Made by a program: the position numbers and the translations under genes | Part shown: in pieces, positions 13,498-22,307 of the stretch | How the letters are laid out: each line of letters begins with the position of its first letter | Position numbering within the stretch: position 1 is the stretch's first letter | Notes under the pieces: generated by a model | Told to the model about the DNA's origin: nothing | The model's input: the letters and a program-made list of their open reading frames with translations, nothing else | The model's database searches: none | Source of the DNA: Oleidesulfovibrio sp047973035 | GTDB taxonomy: Bacteria > Desulfobacterota > Desulfovibrionia > Desulfovibrionales > Desulfovibrionaceae | Direction: 5' to 3' | Length of the DNA stretch: 64,000 bases | NCBI RefSeq assembly: GCF_047973035.1 | Contig: NZ_JBKEBF010000046.1 | Span: 62,001 to 126,000 of the forward strand

Positions 13498-14205
13498 CTA
13501 GCCTTCGAGGAAGCGTCTGATGTCGGTGGGATCAACCTTAAAGCCGGGGCCCATGGTGGTCGAAACCGACATAGTCTTCATGTAGGTGCCCTTTGCAGAA
13601 GAGGGCTTCAGGCGCTGAACGGTGTCGAGCAGTGCCTTAAGGTTTTCTGCAATCTTCTGGGGGCCGAAAGATACTTTACCCAGGGGAGCATGCAGAACAC
13701 CAGCTTTGTCTACCTTGAACTCAACGCGGCCGGCTTTCACTTCGGAAACAGCCTTGGCTACGTCAAAGGTAACGGTGCCGGTCTTTGCGTTAGGCATCAG
13801 GCCACGGGGACCGAGCACACGACCGATCTGACCGACCAAAGCCATCACGTCAGGAGTGGCAATCGCGCTGTCAAAGTCCAGCATGCCGCCTTTAACCTGA
13901 TCGACCAGGTCTTCTGCACCAACGATGTCAGCACCTGCTTCACGAGCTTCGGCCTGCTTTTCGCCTTTGCAGAATACTGCAACACGGACGGTCTTGCCGA
14001 GGCCGTGGGGCAGAGTCACAGCACCACGAACCATCTGGTCAGAGTACTTGGGGTCAACACCGAGACAAATTGCTACGTCTACGGTTTCATCAAATTTTGC
14101 AAACGAGGTTTCGAGGGACTTTGCAACCGCGTCCTCTACGGAGAAGCGGACCGCGAGATCCACATTTTCCGCTACCTTACGGTATTTTTTTCCGTGCTTG
14201 GGCAT
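13498..14205 (-). CDS. rplA: 50S ribosomal protein L1
   Basis: This 235-residue protein starts MPKHGKKYRKVAENVD after AAGGGGTGGG. The signatures GLGKTVRVAVF, LGPRGLMPNAKTGTV and MKTMSVSTTMGPG are those of L1, the mobile arm protein of the 50S E-site, which also represses the L11-L1 operon in many bacteria. It is 94 bp downstream of rplK. Confidence 0.96.
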   Translation of the reverse strand: MPKHGKKYRKVAENVDLAVRFSVEDAVAKSLETSFAKFDETVDVAICLGVDPKYSDQMVRGAVTLPHGLGKTVRVAVFCKGEKQAEAREAGADIVGAEDLVDQVKGGMLDFDSAIATPDVMALVGQIGRVLGPRGLMPNAKTGTVTFDVAKAVSEVKAGRVEFKVDKAGVLHAPLGKVSFGPQKIAENLKALLDTVQRLKPSSAKGTYMKTMSVSTTMGPGFKVDPTDIRRFLEG

Positions 14206-14299
14206 AATAACCCACCCCTTCTTATAATCTCCTGCCGCTTGATCACTAGATATAAATGCCGGCTAACCGGCAAACGGCAGTAATGTTGATTACGGAATG

Positions 14300-14722
14300 C
14301 TACTTAACGTCAATGCCCATGCTGCGTGCAGTACCAGCGATAGTCTTCGCTGCTGCAGCCAGATCCTTGGCAGAGAGGTCAGGCATCTTCAACTTGGCGA
14401 TTTCTTCCACCTGCTCCATGGTTACCGTGCCTACTTTGGTCTTGTTGGGCTCACCGGAACCCTTTGCAACCTTAGCAGCCTTGATAAGCAGAACCGAGGC
14501 GGGGGGAGTTTTGGTAATAAAGGTGAAGGACCGGTCAGCGTAAGCGGTAATAACTACCGGGATTACCAAACCTTTCTGGTCCTGAGTGCGTGCGTTAAAC
14601 GCTTTGCAGAACTCCATGATGTTCAGGCCGTGCTGACCCAGTGCGGGACCAACGGGCGGAGAAGGATTTGCTGCGCCTGCCTGAATCTGGAGTTTAATCT
14701 TTGCTATTTCTTTCTTAGCCAT
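14300..14722 (-). CDS. rplK: 50S ribosomal protein L11
   Basis: This 140-residue protein shows IKLQIQAGAANPSPPVGPAL and GLNIMEFCKAFNART, the N-terminal thiostrepton-region signature of L11, and a C-terminal rRNA-binding domain ending ARSMGIDVK. The frame opens at 14746, but MAKKEIAKIK at 14722 is the conserved start. It binds the GTPase-associated region of 23S rRNA. Confidence 0.96.
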   Translation of the reverse strand: MAKKEIAKIKLQIQAGAANPSPPVGPALGQHGLNIMEFCKAFNARTQDQKGLVIPVVITAYADRSFTFITKTPPASVLLIKAAKVAKGSGEPNKTKVGTVTMEQVEEIAKLKMPDLSAKDLAAAAKTIAGTARSMGIDVK

Positions 14723-14779
14723 TGCTGTAACCTCTATGGGGATCACTGTCCTCTCAGACAGCGAATCGCATCGGTGTCA

Positions 14780-15334
14780 CTAACCCTTGTTGACCTGAAC
14801 GAAGTCCAGTTCAACAGGTGTCTGGCGGCCGAAGATGGATACGGACACCCTCAGCTTGCCCTTGTCATAATTAACGTCTTCCACAACGCCGTTAAAGCCG
14901 CCGAAAGGACCGTCAATAACCCGAACATCGTCTCCGCGCTCAAAGTTGAATTTCGGTCTCGGCTGTTCCTGACGTGATTCCATCATCGACAGAATCCGCT
15001 CGGCTTCACTGTCGCGCATGGGGGTAGGACGATTTTTTCCGCCAACAAACCCGGTAACGCGGTTTATGTTTTGCACAAGGTGCCAGGAGAAGTCTGTCAT
15101 GGCCATTTTGACCATTATGTAACCAGGATAGAACTTGCGAGTAGAGGTACGCTTTTCGCCCTTTACCAGTTCGATAACCTTTTCAGTGGGAACAACGACT
15201 TCTTCGATAAGGCCTTGTGCTTCGCCGGTACGGATCATTTGTCTGATCGTTTGCTCGACGCGCTGCTCAAAGCCAGAGTAGGTGTGGACGATGTACCAGC
15301 GGGCTTTGATTTGGGGAGTGGTCGGCTCGGTCAT
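14780..15334 (-). CDS. nusG: transcription termination/antitermination protein NusG
   Basis: This 184-residue protein starts MTEPTTPQIKARWYIVHTYS. The NGN domain contains YSGFEQRVEQ and FYPGYIMVKM. The C-terminal KOW domain contains GDDVRVIDGPFGGFNGVV. The open frame reaches 15472 by reading back through the secE 3' end, so the internal ATG is chosen. NusG couples RNA polymerase to Rho and the ribosome. The secE-nusG-rplK order is the common bacterial arrangement. Confidence 0.96.
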   Translation of the reverse strand: MTEPTTPQIKARWYIVHTYSGFEQRVEQTIRQMIRTGEAQGLIEEVVVPTEKVIELVKGEKRTSTRKFYPGYIMVKMAMTDFSWHLVQNINRVTGFVGGKNRPTPMRDSEAERILSMMESRQEQPRPKFNFERGDDVRVIDGPFGGFNGVVEDVNYDKGKLRVSVSIFGRQTPVELDFVQVNKG

Positions 15335-15345
15335 TGGAACCCCCG

Positions 15346-15597
15346 CTAGGAAAGAATGTATTCCACGATCCTTGTCAGGCCTAAATCTACGATTCCAAGA
15401 AACAGGGACATGACAAAGACTAGAACCAAAACAGCGATGCTGGTGGCCATGGTCTCTTTTCGTGTAGGCCAAGTGACCTTACGAATTTCGACTTTGGATT
15501 CTTCGAGGAACTCTGTGAACTGAGTGAGCTTGGAACCCACACCGGTGTTAGCGGCGTCGGCGCTAGCTTTTTCAGCTTTATGATTTCTTTTCGCCAT
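15346..15597 (-). CDS. secE: protein translocase subunit SecE
   Basis: This 83-residue single-span protein has a hydrophilic N-terminus, the conserved cytoplasmic amphipathic segment (FLEESKVEIRKVTWPTRKET), and one membrane helix (SIAVLVLVFVMSLFLGIVDLG). SecE clamps SecY in the translocon. It ends 12 bp before nusG. Confidence 0.95.
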   Translation of the reverse strand: MAKRNHKAEKASADAANTGVGSKLTQFTEFLEESKVEIRKVTWPTRKETMATSIAVLVLVFVMSLFLGIVDLGLTRIVEYILS

Positions 15598-15622
15598 GAT
15601 CGCCTCTAACTCAAGAAGAAAA

Positions 15623-15699
15623 TGGCAGGGCAGGAGGGATTCGAACCCCCAACATGCGGTTTTGGAGACCGCCGCTCTAGCCGTTGGAGCTACTGCCCT
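15623..15699 (-). tRNA. tRNA-Trp (CCA)
   Basis: The 77-nt cloverleaf has an acceptor stem AGGGCAG/CTGCCCT, an anticodon loop with CCA, GGTTCGAAT in the T-arm, and an encoded 3' CCA. It lies between rpmG and secE in the same transcription direction. Confidence 0.96.
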
Positions 15700-15715
15700 G
15701 CGTTATGAAAACTAC

Positions 15716-15865
15716 CTATTTGGTCTCACGGTGAAGAGTATGCTTCTTATCCCAAGGGCAATACTTTTTCACTTCCAGACGACCGGTAGTGTTCTTCTTG
15801 TTTTTATTGGTCGCGTAATTGCGCCGCTTGCACTCTGTGCAGGCAAGCTGAATATTAACGCGCAT
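15716..15865 (-). CDS. rpmG: 50S ribosomal protein L33
   Basis: This 49-residue gene encodes MRVNIQLACTECKRRNYAT and then NKKNTTGRLEVKKYCPWDKKH, the L33 pattern. CxxC plus a single later Cys (KYCPWDKKH) means that the second zinc-ligand pair is incomplete. It sits 4 bp downstream of tuf and is followed by tRNA-Trp and secE, as in many proteobacteria. Confidence 0.95.
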   Translation of the reverse strand: MRVNIQLACTECKRRNYATNKNKKNTTGRLEVKKYCPWDKKHTLHRETK

Positions 15866-15869
15866 AATA

Positions 15870-17063
15870 TTACTCCAGAATCTCGGAAACTACACCTGCG
15901 CCAACGGTACGGCCACCTTCGCGGATAGCGAAGCGCAGGCCCTGTTCCATAGCAACGGGGTGAATGAGTTCCACGATGAAGGTGGCGTTGTCACCGGGCA
16001 TAACCATTTCCACGCCTTCTTCCAGACCGATGATACCAGTGATGTCAGTGGTACGGAAGTAGAACTGGGGACGGTAGCCGGAGAAGAACGGAGTATGACG
16101 GCCGCCTTCTTCCTTGGAGAGTACGTACACTTCAGCCTTGAACTTCTTGTGGGGAGTGATGGACTTGGGAGCAGCCAGAACCTGACCACGCTCAACTTCG
16201 TCACGCTTCACACCACGGAGCAGAACACCAACGTTGTCGCCGGCCTGACCCTGATCAAGAAGTTTACGGAACATTTCAACACCGGTGCAGGTGGTGGTCA
16301 CGGTATCTTTGATACCAACGATTTCTACCTGCTCACCAACCTTGATGATACCACGCTCAACACGACCGGTAACAACGGTACCGCGGCCGGAGATCGAGAA
16401 CACGTCTTCGATGGGCATCAGGAAGGCTTTTTCGATGTCACGCTCGGGCTCGGGAATGAAGCTGTCACAAGCGGCCAGCAGGTCGAGGATGGGCTTTGCA
16501 GCTTCATCGTCGGCGCTGTCGCACTCAAGAGCTTTCAGAGCGGAACCACGGACAACCGGAGTGTCGTCGCCGGGGAAGTCGTAGGTATCCAGAAGTTCGC
16601 GAACTTCCATTTCGACGAGTTCGAGAAGTTCTTCGTCGTCCACCATGTCGCACTTGTTCAGGAACACAACGATGCTGGGTACGCCAACCTGACGAGCAAG
16701 CAGGATGTGCTCACGGGTCTGGGGCATGGGACCGTCAGTAGCGGCAACAACGATGATTGCGCCGTCCATCTGAGCAGCACCGGTGATCATGTTCTTGATG
16801 TAGTCAGCGTGACCGGGGCAGTCCACGTGAGCGTAGTGACGAAGTTCAGTTTCGTACTCAACGTGAGCAGTTGCGATGGTAATACCACGCTCTTTTTCTT
16901 CAGGTGCCTTATCGATTTCGTCGTAAGCGATAGCTTTGGAGCCCATCTTGAGGCTGGCAATCTTGGTGATTGCTGCGGTCAGAGTGGTTTTACCGTGGTC
17001 AATGTGACCAATGGTGCCGATGTTAACATGCGGCTTTGTACGTTCAAATTTTTCCTTACCCAT
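15870..17063 (-). CDS. tuf: translation elongation factor EF-Tu
   Basis: This 397-residue GTPase begins MGKEKFERTKPHVNIGTIGH. It shows the P-loop GHIDHGKTT, the DCPGH switch and the NKCD guanine-specificity motif, followed by two beta-barrel domains (GRGTVVTGRVERG, MVMPGDNATFIVEL). It delivers aminoacyl-tRNA to the ribosome. It is embedded between four tRNA genes and rpmG. Confidence 0.97.
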   Translation of the reverse strand: MGKEKFERTKPHVNIGTIGHIDHGKTTLTAAITKIASLKMGSKAIAYDEIDKAPEEKERGITIATAHVEYETELRHYAHVDCPGHADYIKNMITGAAQMDGAIIVVAATDGPMPQTREHILLARQVGVPSIVVFLNKCDMVDDEELLELVEMEVRELLDTYDFPGDDTPVVRGSALKALECDSADDEAAKPILDLLAACDSFIPEPERDIEKAFLMPIEDVFSISGRGTVVTGRVERGIIKVGEQVEIVGIKDTVTTTCTGVEMFRKLLDQGQAGDNVGVLLRGVKRDEVERGQVLAAPKSITPHKKFKAEVYVLSKEEGGRHTPFFSGYRPQFYFRTTDITGIIGLEEGVEMVMPGDNATFIVELIHPVAMEQGLRFAIREGGRTVGAGVVSEILE

Positions 17064-17112
17064 GAGTAATTCTCCCTGGCGTTATTTTTTCAGTTACTAA
17101 CCAAAAAAAATA

Positions 17113-17188
<76 letters not shown>

Positions 17189-17224
17189 CAATTCTAAATA
17201 GCTATAGGGAGAACTCTGGCGGGA

Positions 17225-17301
17225 TGGAGCGGGAAACGAGTCTCGAACTCGCAACCCTCAGCTTGGAAGGCTGATGCTCTAGCCAATTGAGCTATTCCCG
17301 C
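17225..17301 (-). tRNA. tRNA-Gly (TCC)
   Basis: The 77-nt cloverleaf GCGGGAA...TTCCCGC has anticodon TCC in a CTTCCAA loop and an encoded CCA end. Confidence 0.96.
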
Positions 17302-17353
17302 TATTGTGCCGTAGTTCTCCGACTTACGTCTCCTACAGCTCTTGAGCTTAGGG

Positions 17354-17439
17354 TGGTGGAGGGGGGAGGATTTGAACCTCCGAAGTCTTCCGACGACAGA
17401 TTTACAGTCTGTTCCCTTTGGCCACTCGGGAACCCCTCC
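17354..17439 (-). tRNA. tRNA-Tyr (GTA)
   Basis: This 86-nt class II tRNA has a long variable arm, acceptor GGAGGGG/CCCCTCC, anticodon GTA in a CTGTAAA loop, and an encoded CCA end. Confidence 0.96.
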
Positions 17440-17445
17440 ACTTTA

Positions 17446-17521
17446 TGGAGCTGGCGATGGGACTCGAACCCGCAACCTGCTGATTACAAATCAGCTGCTC
17501 TGCCAGTTGAGCTACGCCAGC
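17446..17521 (-). tRNA. tRNA-Thr (TGT)
   Basis: The 76-nt cloverleaf GCTGGCG...CGCCAGC has anticodon TGT in a TTTGTAA loop and an encoded CCA end. It is the first gene of the tRNA-tuf-rpmG unit. Confidence 0.96.
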
Positions 17522-17533
17522 AACGAGGTTGAG

Positions 17534-17562
17534 TATCTATACGTGCCCCGCAGAAAAGGCAA
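17534..17562 (-). promoter_or_regulatory. candidate promoter of the tRNA-tuf operon
   Basis: On the minus strand TTGCCT and TAGATA are 17 bp apart (an overlapping TATAGA is 15 bp away), 13 bp before the first tRNA. The spacer contains a GC-rich stretch before the -10. Confidence 0.45.
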
Positions 17563-17656
17563 GCGAAAATTGCAAGAAATTTGAAAAAAAATACCTATAT
17601 TTCTTAACGCTATGTTTTTATTGTGTTTTTATGTATCGTTTGTTGACTTGCATATA

Positions 17657-17690
17657 AAGCAAAAGCCGCCTTTGTGGGCGGCTTTTGCTT
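17657..17690 (-). terminator. terminator downstream of lpxC
   Basis: A perfect 14-bp stem (AAGCAAAAGCCGCC / GGCGGCTTTTGCTT) with a 6-base loop lies 20 bp after the lpxC stop. A and T runs in the arms make it work in either direction. Confidence 0.85.
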
Positions 17691-17709
17691 GTTGTTCAGA
17701 GAGTTGCTG

Positions 17710-18627
17710 TTAAGCAGCCACAGGAGTCCCTGCGGGTGCTTCTTCATGTTCGTGTGTGGGTACTGCGGCTTCTGTGAGTGTTACCTTCTCGAGATATATG
17801 GATTTATGCTCGTGGACAGTGCGCAAAAAGCCGTTGTTTAATGCATGGCCGGAGCAGTGTACTTGAAAGTGACCCTGTAACGGTGCATCAAGTAGTGCCA
17901 TGTCACCTATGAAATCGAGAATCTTGTGACGTACGAACTCGTCTTCGTATCGAAGTCCGTCCTCGTTGAGAACATTGTACTCATCTAAGACAATAGCGTT
18001 ATCCAGTGAGCCACCCAGCGCAAGCCCGTTGCTGTGCAGGTATTCTACCTCACGCAGGAAACCGAAGGTTCGGGCTTTTGAAACAGTGGAAGCGAAAGCC
18101 TCGGGGGTAATTTCCAGTTCCATGGTCTGTCTGCCGATGGCGGGGTGGTCAAATTCGATGGTGTAATCAATCCGTAGCCCGTTGTGAGGCTTTGCTTTGA
18201 TCCACTTTCCGTCGCGCTCAAACTTTACCGGTTTTTTAATCCGGTAAACTTCGCGGGCCTTACTCTGCTTCACGATTCCGACATCTTTCAGCAGCAGGAC
18301 GAACGAGCCTGCGCTGCCGTCCATGATGGGGATCTCGTTACCTTCGATGTCAATCTGGATATTGTCGATCTGCATGCCGCGGATTGCAGCAAGCAGATGT
18401 TCCACGGTTGCCACGGATGAGCCGTTCAGGCCAAGTGTTGTGGCAAGCCCTGTGGCGATTACATCGTCAGGCTTTGGAGTAAGGCGGTGTGTTCCGTTAT
18501 CAGTAGTAATATGAAATACGATGCCGGTGTCTTCGGGGGCGGGGCGAAGAGTAAGTCTTACAACCTTACCGCTATGTAGGCCGATGCCCGAGCATCTTAT
18601 TGCTTTTTTGATGGTGGTCTGTTTCAT
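17710..18627 (-). CDS. lpxC: UDP-3-O-acyl-N-acetylglucosamine deacetylase
   Basis: This 305-residue zinc amidase carries out the committed step of lipid A synthesis. It shows GIGLHSGK near the N-terminus, the zinc/active-site segment VATVEHLLAAIRGM, EIPIMDGSA, and the C-terminal HKILDFIGD and VHCSGHALNN blocks with the remaining ligands. A GGAGGG ribosome binding site precedes the ATG. Its presence indicates a Gram-negative, lipopolysaccharide-bearing cell. It is 138 bp from prmC. Confidence 0.96.
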   Translation of the reverse strand: MKQTTIKKAIRCSGIGLHSGKVVRLTLRPAPEDTGIVFHITTDNGTHRLTPKPDDVIATGLATTLGLNGSSVATVEHLLAAIRGMQIDNIQIDIEGNEIPIMDGSAGSFVLLLKDVGIVKQSKAREVYRIKKPVKFERDGKWIKAKPHNGLRIDYTIEFDHPAIGRQTMELEITPEAFASTVSKARTFGFLREVEYLHSNGLALGGSLDNAIVLDEYNVLNEDGLRYEDEFVRHKILDFIGDMALLDAPLQGHFQVHCSGHALNNGFLRTVHEHKSIYLEKVTLTEAAVPTHEHEEAPAGTPVAA

Positions 18628-18765
18628 AAACCCTCCGGTAAACTCAAATAAGCAATAACTATGCCGTTGCGGTGTATTCTTCTAACATTTTGATTTTACA
18701 TGTTTTGGCATATGTATTTTTTGTTCCGCAATTGTGTTTTTTACGCACAGTGTGTTTTTTTTACA

Positions 18766-19665
18766 TCAATCACAGCGACGTGCCAGAAGAGCCCTGTCCC
18801 GCCCTTCCAGATCTTTGAGTATATCCGCAACGTTCCATACCACGCCGGATGCTTCCACCAGCTTAAGGATGTCCGCACCCTGCTTCCATCCGAATTCCAT
18901 AAGGAAAATGCCCCCCGGCTTTAGCCAGCGGTGCACCAGAGGAAGCAGGCGTTTAGCATCTTCCAGACCGCACGAATCTGTACAATCGGGTACAAGAGCA
19001 GATTTCGGTTCAAAGTTGCGTACGCCATGATCCAGTTCCGCATATTCGCGGTCGCTTATGTACGGAGGGTTAGAAATTATCATGTCGAATGATTCCGCAC
19101 TGAATATGCCCGTGCTGAAGTCGGCACATATAAAATCAAGCTGTTGAGACACACTGTGCGTTTCAGCGTTGTTTTTGGCAACTGCCAGCGCTTTTGAACT
19201 TTTATCGACAGCTACACCATGACAAAGCGCTGACTCTGCAGCGAGGCTAACCGCAATGCATCCGCTACCCGTGCCGAGATCGGCAAAACGGAAAAGGCGG
19301 CCGGATGGTTGCCTGGATACTTCGTTAAGGGCTGTATCAATTAACAGCTCAGTATCGGGGCGGGGGATGAGAGTGTCTTGCGTAACCTTGAACTGGCGTC
19401 CATAGAAGTCCCGTTCGCCTGTCAGGTATGCGACAGGTTCGCCGTTGCCCCGCCGCAGAACAAGCTGTTCCGCAGCAGTATATTGTTCTTCGGTGAGTGG
19501 CGTGTCTCTGAGTACCAGCAGGCGGAGCCGTTCTATTTTCAGAACGTGCGCCAGCAGCATCTCTGCGGAGAGCCTTGGAGAATCAACCGCCTTCCCTGTC
19601 AGGTAGACAGAGAAGGCGGTAATAGTATCACGGATAGTGCGTGAAGCAGGAGCAGGTGAGATCAT
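18766..19665 (-). CDS. prmC: release factor glutamine methyltransferase
   Basis: This 299-residue N5-glutamine methyltransferase (HemK family) has the SAM motif DLGTGSGCIAVSLA and the catalytic NPPY motif. It methylates the GGQ glutamine of RF1 and RF2. Its start abuts the prfA stop directly, so the enzyme is translated with its own substrate. Confidence 0.94.
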   Translation of the reverse strand: MISPAPASRTIRDTITAFSVYLTGKAVDSPRLSAEMLLAHVLKIERLRLLVLRDTPLTEEQYTAAEQLVLRRGNGEPVAYLTGERDFYGRQFKVTQDTLIPRPDTELLIDTALNEVSRQPSGRLFRFADLGTGSGCIAVSLAAESALCHGVAVDKSSKALAVAKNNAETHSVSQQLDFICADFSTGIFSAESFDMIISNPPYISDREYAELDHGVRNFEPKSALVPDCTDSCGLEDAKRLLPLVHRWLKPGGIFLMEFGWKQGADILKLVEASGVVWNVADILKDLEGRDRALLARRCD

Positions 19666-20739
19666 TTATTGTATGTTGGCCTGAGCCTGAAGTGCTTCGG
19701 TTTGTGCCTGCGTGATAAGGGCATCAAGCATTTCATCGATATGGCCTTCCATAAAGGAGTCAAGCTTGTACAGCGTCAGGTTGATGCGGTGATCTGTAAC
19801 GCGTCCCTGCGGGAAGTTGTACGTGCGGATACGCCCTGAGCGGTCGCCGGTACCCACAAGGCTGCGGCGTTGCTCTGCCATTTCGGCGTGATGCTTGTCT
19901 TCCTGCGCCTGCAGCAGGCGGGAAGCAAGAATTTTTAGTGCCTTGGCTTTGTTTTTGTGCTGCGACTTTTCATCCTGACAGGCGACAGTGATGCCTGTGG
20001 GGATGTGGGTGACGCGTACGGCCGAGTCCGTGGTGTTAACAGACTGGCCGCCGGGGCCGGAAGAGCGGTACACATCAAAGCGCAGGTCTTCTGTCTTCAT
20101 GTCCAGTTCTACATCGTCAGCTTCGGGCATAATGGCAACAGTGGCTGCAGAGGTGTGAATACGGCCCTGCGTTTCTGTAGCAGGCACACGTTGTACGCGG
20201 TGGGTGCCGGATTCAAACTTCATGCGGCTGTATACTTTGTCGCCGGAAATGAGTGCGATAATTTCCTTGTAGCCGCCGGAGTCTGTTTCCGAGCTGCTCA
20301 GCACTTCCACCCGCCAGCCAAGAGTTTCCGCATGGCGTATGTACATACGGAACAGGTCTGCGGCAAACAGGGCCGCTTCTTCACCACCAGTGCCGGCACG
20401 AATTTCAAGAACGACGTTCTTCTCGTCCATGGGGTCTTTAGGCAGCAGCAACAGAGTGAGCTCGTGCTCCATTTCGGGCAGGCGCTTTTCAATGGAATCG
20501 ATTTCCTCTTTGGCCATTGCCTGAATATCAGGGTCGCTGTCGCGAAGCATATCCTTGTTTTCTGCCAGCTCGCCTGTCAGTCTGCGGTAATCGCGGAATA
20601 CTTCCACGATTTCCTTGAGGTCGGAGTGCGCTTTGGTCAGCTTGCGGTAGCGTTCCTGATCATTGAAAATATCAGGAGCGCTGAGCTGCTGCTCCAGATC
20701 TTCGAACTGGCGTTCAAGGTGTTCAAGTTTAGAGAACAT
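19666..20739 (-). CDS. prfA: peptide chain release factor 1
   Basis: This 357-residue class I release factor contains the codon-recognition tripeptide PAT in RVQRVPATETQGRIHTS (RF1, UAG/UAA) and the catalytic SSGPGGQSVN loop. It begins 5 bp after the yqhQ-like gene, with GGAG as ribosome binding site. Confidence 0.96.
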   Translation of the reverse strand: MFSKLEHLERQFEDLEQQLSAPDIFNDQERYRKLTKAHSDLKEIVEVFRDYRRLTGELAENKDMLRDSDPDIQAMAKEEIDSIEKRLPEMEHELTLLLLPKDPMDEKNVVLEIRAGTGGEEAALFAADLFRMYIRHAETLGWRVEVLSSSETDSGGYKEIIALISGDKVYSRMKFESGTHRVQRVPATETQGRIHTSAATVAIMPEADDVELDMKTEDLRFDVYRSSGPGGQSVNTTDSAVRVTHIPTGITVACQDEKSQHKNKAKALKILASRLLQAQEDKHHAEMAEQRRSLVGTGDRSGRIRTYNFPQGRVTDHRINLTLYKLDSFMEGHIDEMLDALITQAQTEALQAQANIQ

Positions 20740-20744
20740 CGAAA

Positions 20745-21758
20745 TTACTCCGAATAACTATATTCTGGGGTCTCAATTTCATTGCCGGCGTCAGGGCCCA
20801 GAGCTTCGCGCAGAGCTACTATGGCTACTTCGATCTGCTTTTCATCTGGCTCATGCGTAGTAAGCATCTGCAAAAGCATGCCCGGAGCGCTCAGGATTTT
20901 TCCGAGCAGCGAACCTTCCAGTCGTGCAGCTACCTTGATGATCTCATACGCCATAGCGCTGATAGGCAGCATAAGCAGCAGCTTAACGAAGATTATGAAA
21001 GCATGCTTGTAGATGGTCCCTTCAGGCGTCCATGCCATAAGCACAAGCGGGACAAGCACTGTGTGCAGAATAATGGAGATGGACAGCACAAAAAGCAGAA
21101 AAGTCGTGCCGCACCGTGGGTGCAATCTGCTGCGCAGAATCGCCGACGACGGTGTAACCGCGCCGCCCTGCTCGTAGGCCCAGATTACTTTGTGCTCGGC
21201 TCCGTGGTATTGGAATACGCGCCGGATGTCTGGTACAAAAGATATAGCCAGAATGTAGCCGATGAAAATAAGAAATTTGAACAGGCCGTCCCAGATGTGG
21301 AACGAAATGCCTTCTACGTCGCCGGAAAGTCCCAGCCATGTCATACCCATGGTGAACAGATGCGGCAGGACAACAAAAAGTCCCAGCGCCATGGCGATGG
21401 AGACGATAAGCGTTGCCACCAGATGCCACGGCTTCAGCTCTTCTTCACCTTCGTCGCCTTCTGCTACCTGCATGGCGGAGAAGTTGAGGGCTTTGATGCC
21501 GTTGACCATGGTTTCGACAAGGATAGGAAATCCGCGGACCCAGGGGCGTGCAAGCCACGTTGCGCGGGTAAGGCTGAACCACGGGCGTCTTTCGACAACA
21601 ATGGTTCCGTCGGGGCGTCTGACTGCGATGGCAAGGCGGTCCTTGCTGCGCATCATAACCCCTTCCATGACAGCCTGACCGCCTACGGTACAGGCGGACT
21701 GGGAAAGTAACAGACGATTGATGGTGCCGGCGAACCGGCGGATGGTGCTTTTTATCAC
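20745..21758 (-). CDS. DUF1385 membrane protein, YqhQ-like
   Basis: This 337-residue protein begins its conserved core with VGGQAVMEGVMMRSKDRLA and has several membrane helices between about residues 110 and 270 (for example LIVSIAMALGLFVVLPHLF, FLIFIGYILAISFV). It also carries YHGAEHKVIWAYE and HPRCGTTFLLFV, both hallmarks of DUF1385. The biochemical role of the family is not established to my knowledge. Its place between rpmE and prfA is conserved in several bacteria. Confidence 0.85.
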   Translation of the reverse strand: MIKSTIRRFAGTINRLLLSQSACTVGGQAVMEGVMMRSKDRLAIAVRRPDGTIVVERRPWFSLTRATWLARPWVRGFPILVETMVNGIKALNFSAMQVAEGDEGEEELKPWHLVATLIVSIAMALGLFVVLPHLFTMGMTWLGLSGDVEGISFHIWDGLFKFLIFIGYILAISFVPDIRRVFQYHGAEHKVIWAYEQGGAVTPSSAILRSRLHPRCGTTFLLFVLSISIILHTVLVPLVLMAWTPEGTIYKHAFIIFVKLLLMLPISAMAYEIIKVAARLEGSLLGKILSAPGMLLQMLTTHEPDEKQIEVAIVALREALGPDAGNEIETPEYSYSE

Positions 21759-21790
21759 GTTTCCCCCGCGTACGGCAGGCTAGTAATGCT

Positions 21791-21829
21791 TCTCCCCGGG
21801 AACGCGCAAAAAGCGCATGCCCGGGGAGG
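21791..21829 (-). promoter_or_regulatory. rpmE-yqhQ intercistronic hairpin
   Basis: A strong GC stem (CTCCCCGGG / CCCGGGGAG) surrounds an inner GCGCAAAAAGCGC hairpin between rpmE and the DUF1385 gene. There is no T-run on the minus strand, so it is probably a processing or stability element. Confidence 0.4.
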
Positions 21830-21881
21830 AAGAATCACCGACCGGAGAGGTCGGCAACCTCTTTGTCGGCTGGAAAACGTG

Positions 21882-22091
21882 CTACTTGCTGAACTTGGCG
21901 TATTTTTTACGGAAACGGTCAATACGGCCAGCGGTGTCTACAAAGCGCTGCTTGCCGGTGTAGAACGGGTGGCAGCCGGAGCAAATTTCAACGTGGACTT
22001 CTTCACCTTTGGTGGAAGTGGTGTCGATTTCGTTACCGCAAGCGCAAGTGAGCTTGGTTTTGTACACAGTGGGATGGATATTGTCTCTCAT
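21882..22091 (-). CDS. rpmE: 50S ribosomal protein L31
   Basis: This 69-residue protein starts MRDNIHPTVYKTKLTCACGN, with AAGGAG eight bases upstream. The zinc-ribbon Cys residues (CACG, later CSGCHPFYTGKQ) are intact, so this is the C+ type. The longer frame upstream, to 22349, is not coding. Confidence 0.96.
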   Translation of the reverse strand: MRDNIHPTVYKTKLTCACGNEIDTTSTKGEEVHVEICSGCHPFYTGKQRFVDTAGRIDRFRKKYAKFSK

Positions 22092-22124
22092 GAAAATTCT
22101 CCTTAACACGGGAAGTGCTGAACC

Positions 22125-22165
22125 GTTGCCAATACTCCTGAATGGAGCCGTTGGCAAGCTTTTTT
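22125..22165 (+). terminator. terminator-like element between rpmE and the TlyA-like gene
   Basis: On the plus strand, TTGCCAA..CTCC / GGAG..TTGGCAA forms an imperfect hairpin followed by GC and six T. It lies in the divergent interval, opposite to rpmE and about 140 bp before the tlyA-like start. It could stop transcripts entering from the rpmE antisense side, or act as a leader element. Confidence 0.4.
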
Positions 22166-22307
22166 CTTGAGCCCCCTGCCGTGCTGGTGTAGTAGTCAGC
22201 GGCGTTGCGGGCCAAGGCCCGCGCAAAACAGCCGGTCTGTCCAGATATTTTACGCGACTGCGCAAGCAGCACCTAAGCCTGAAAACGATGATTGTCAAGG
22301 AAAGAGT

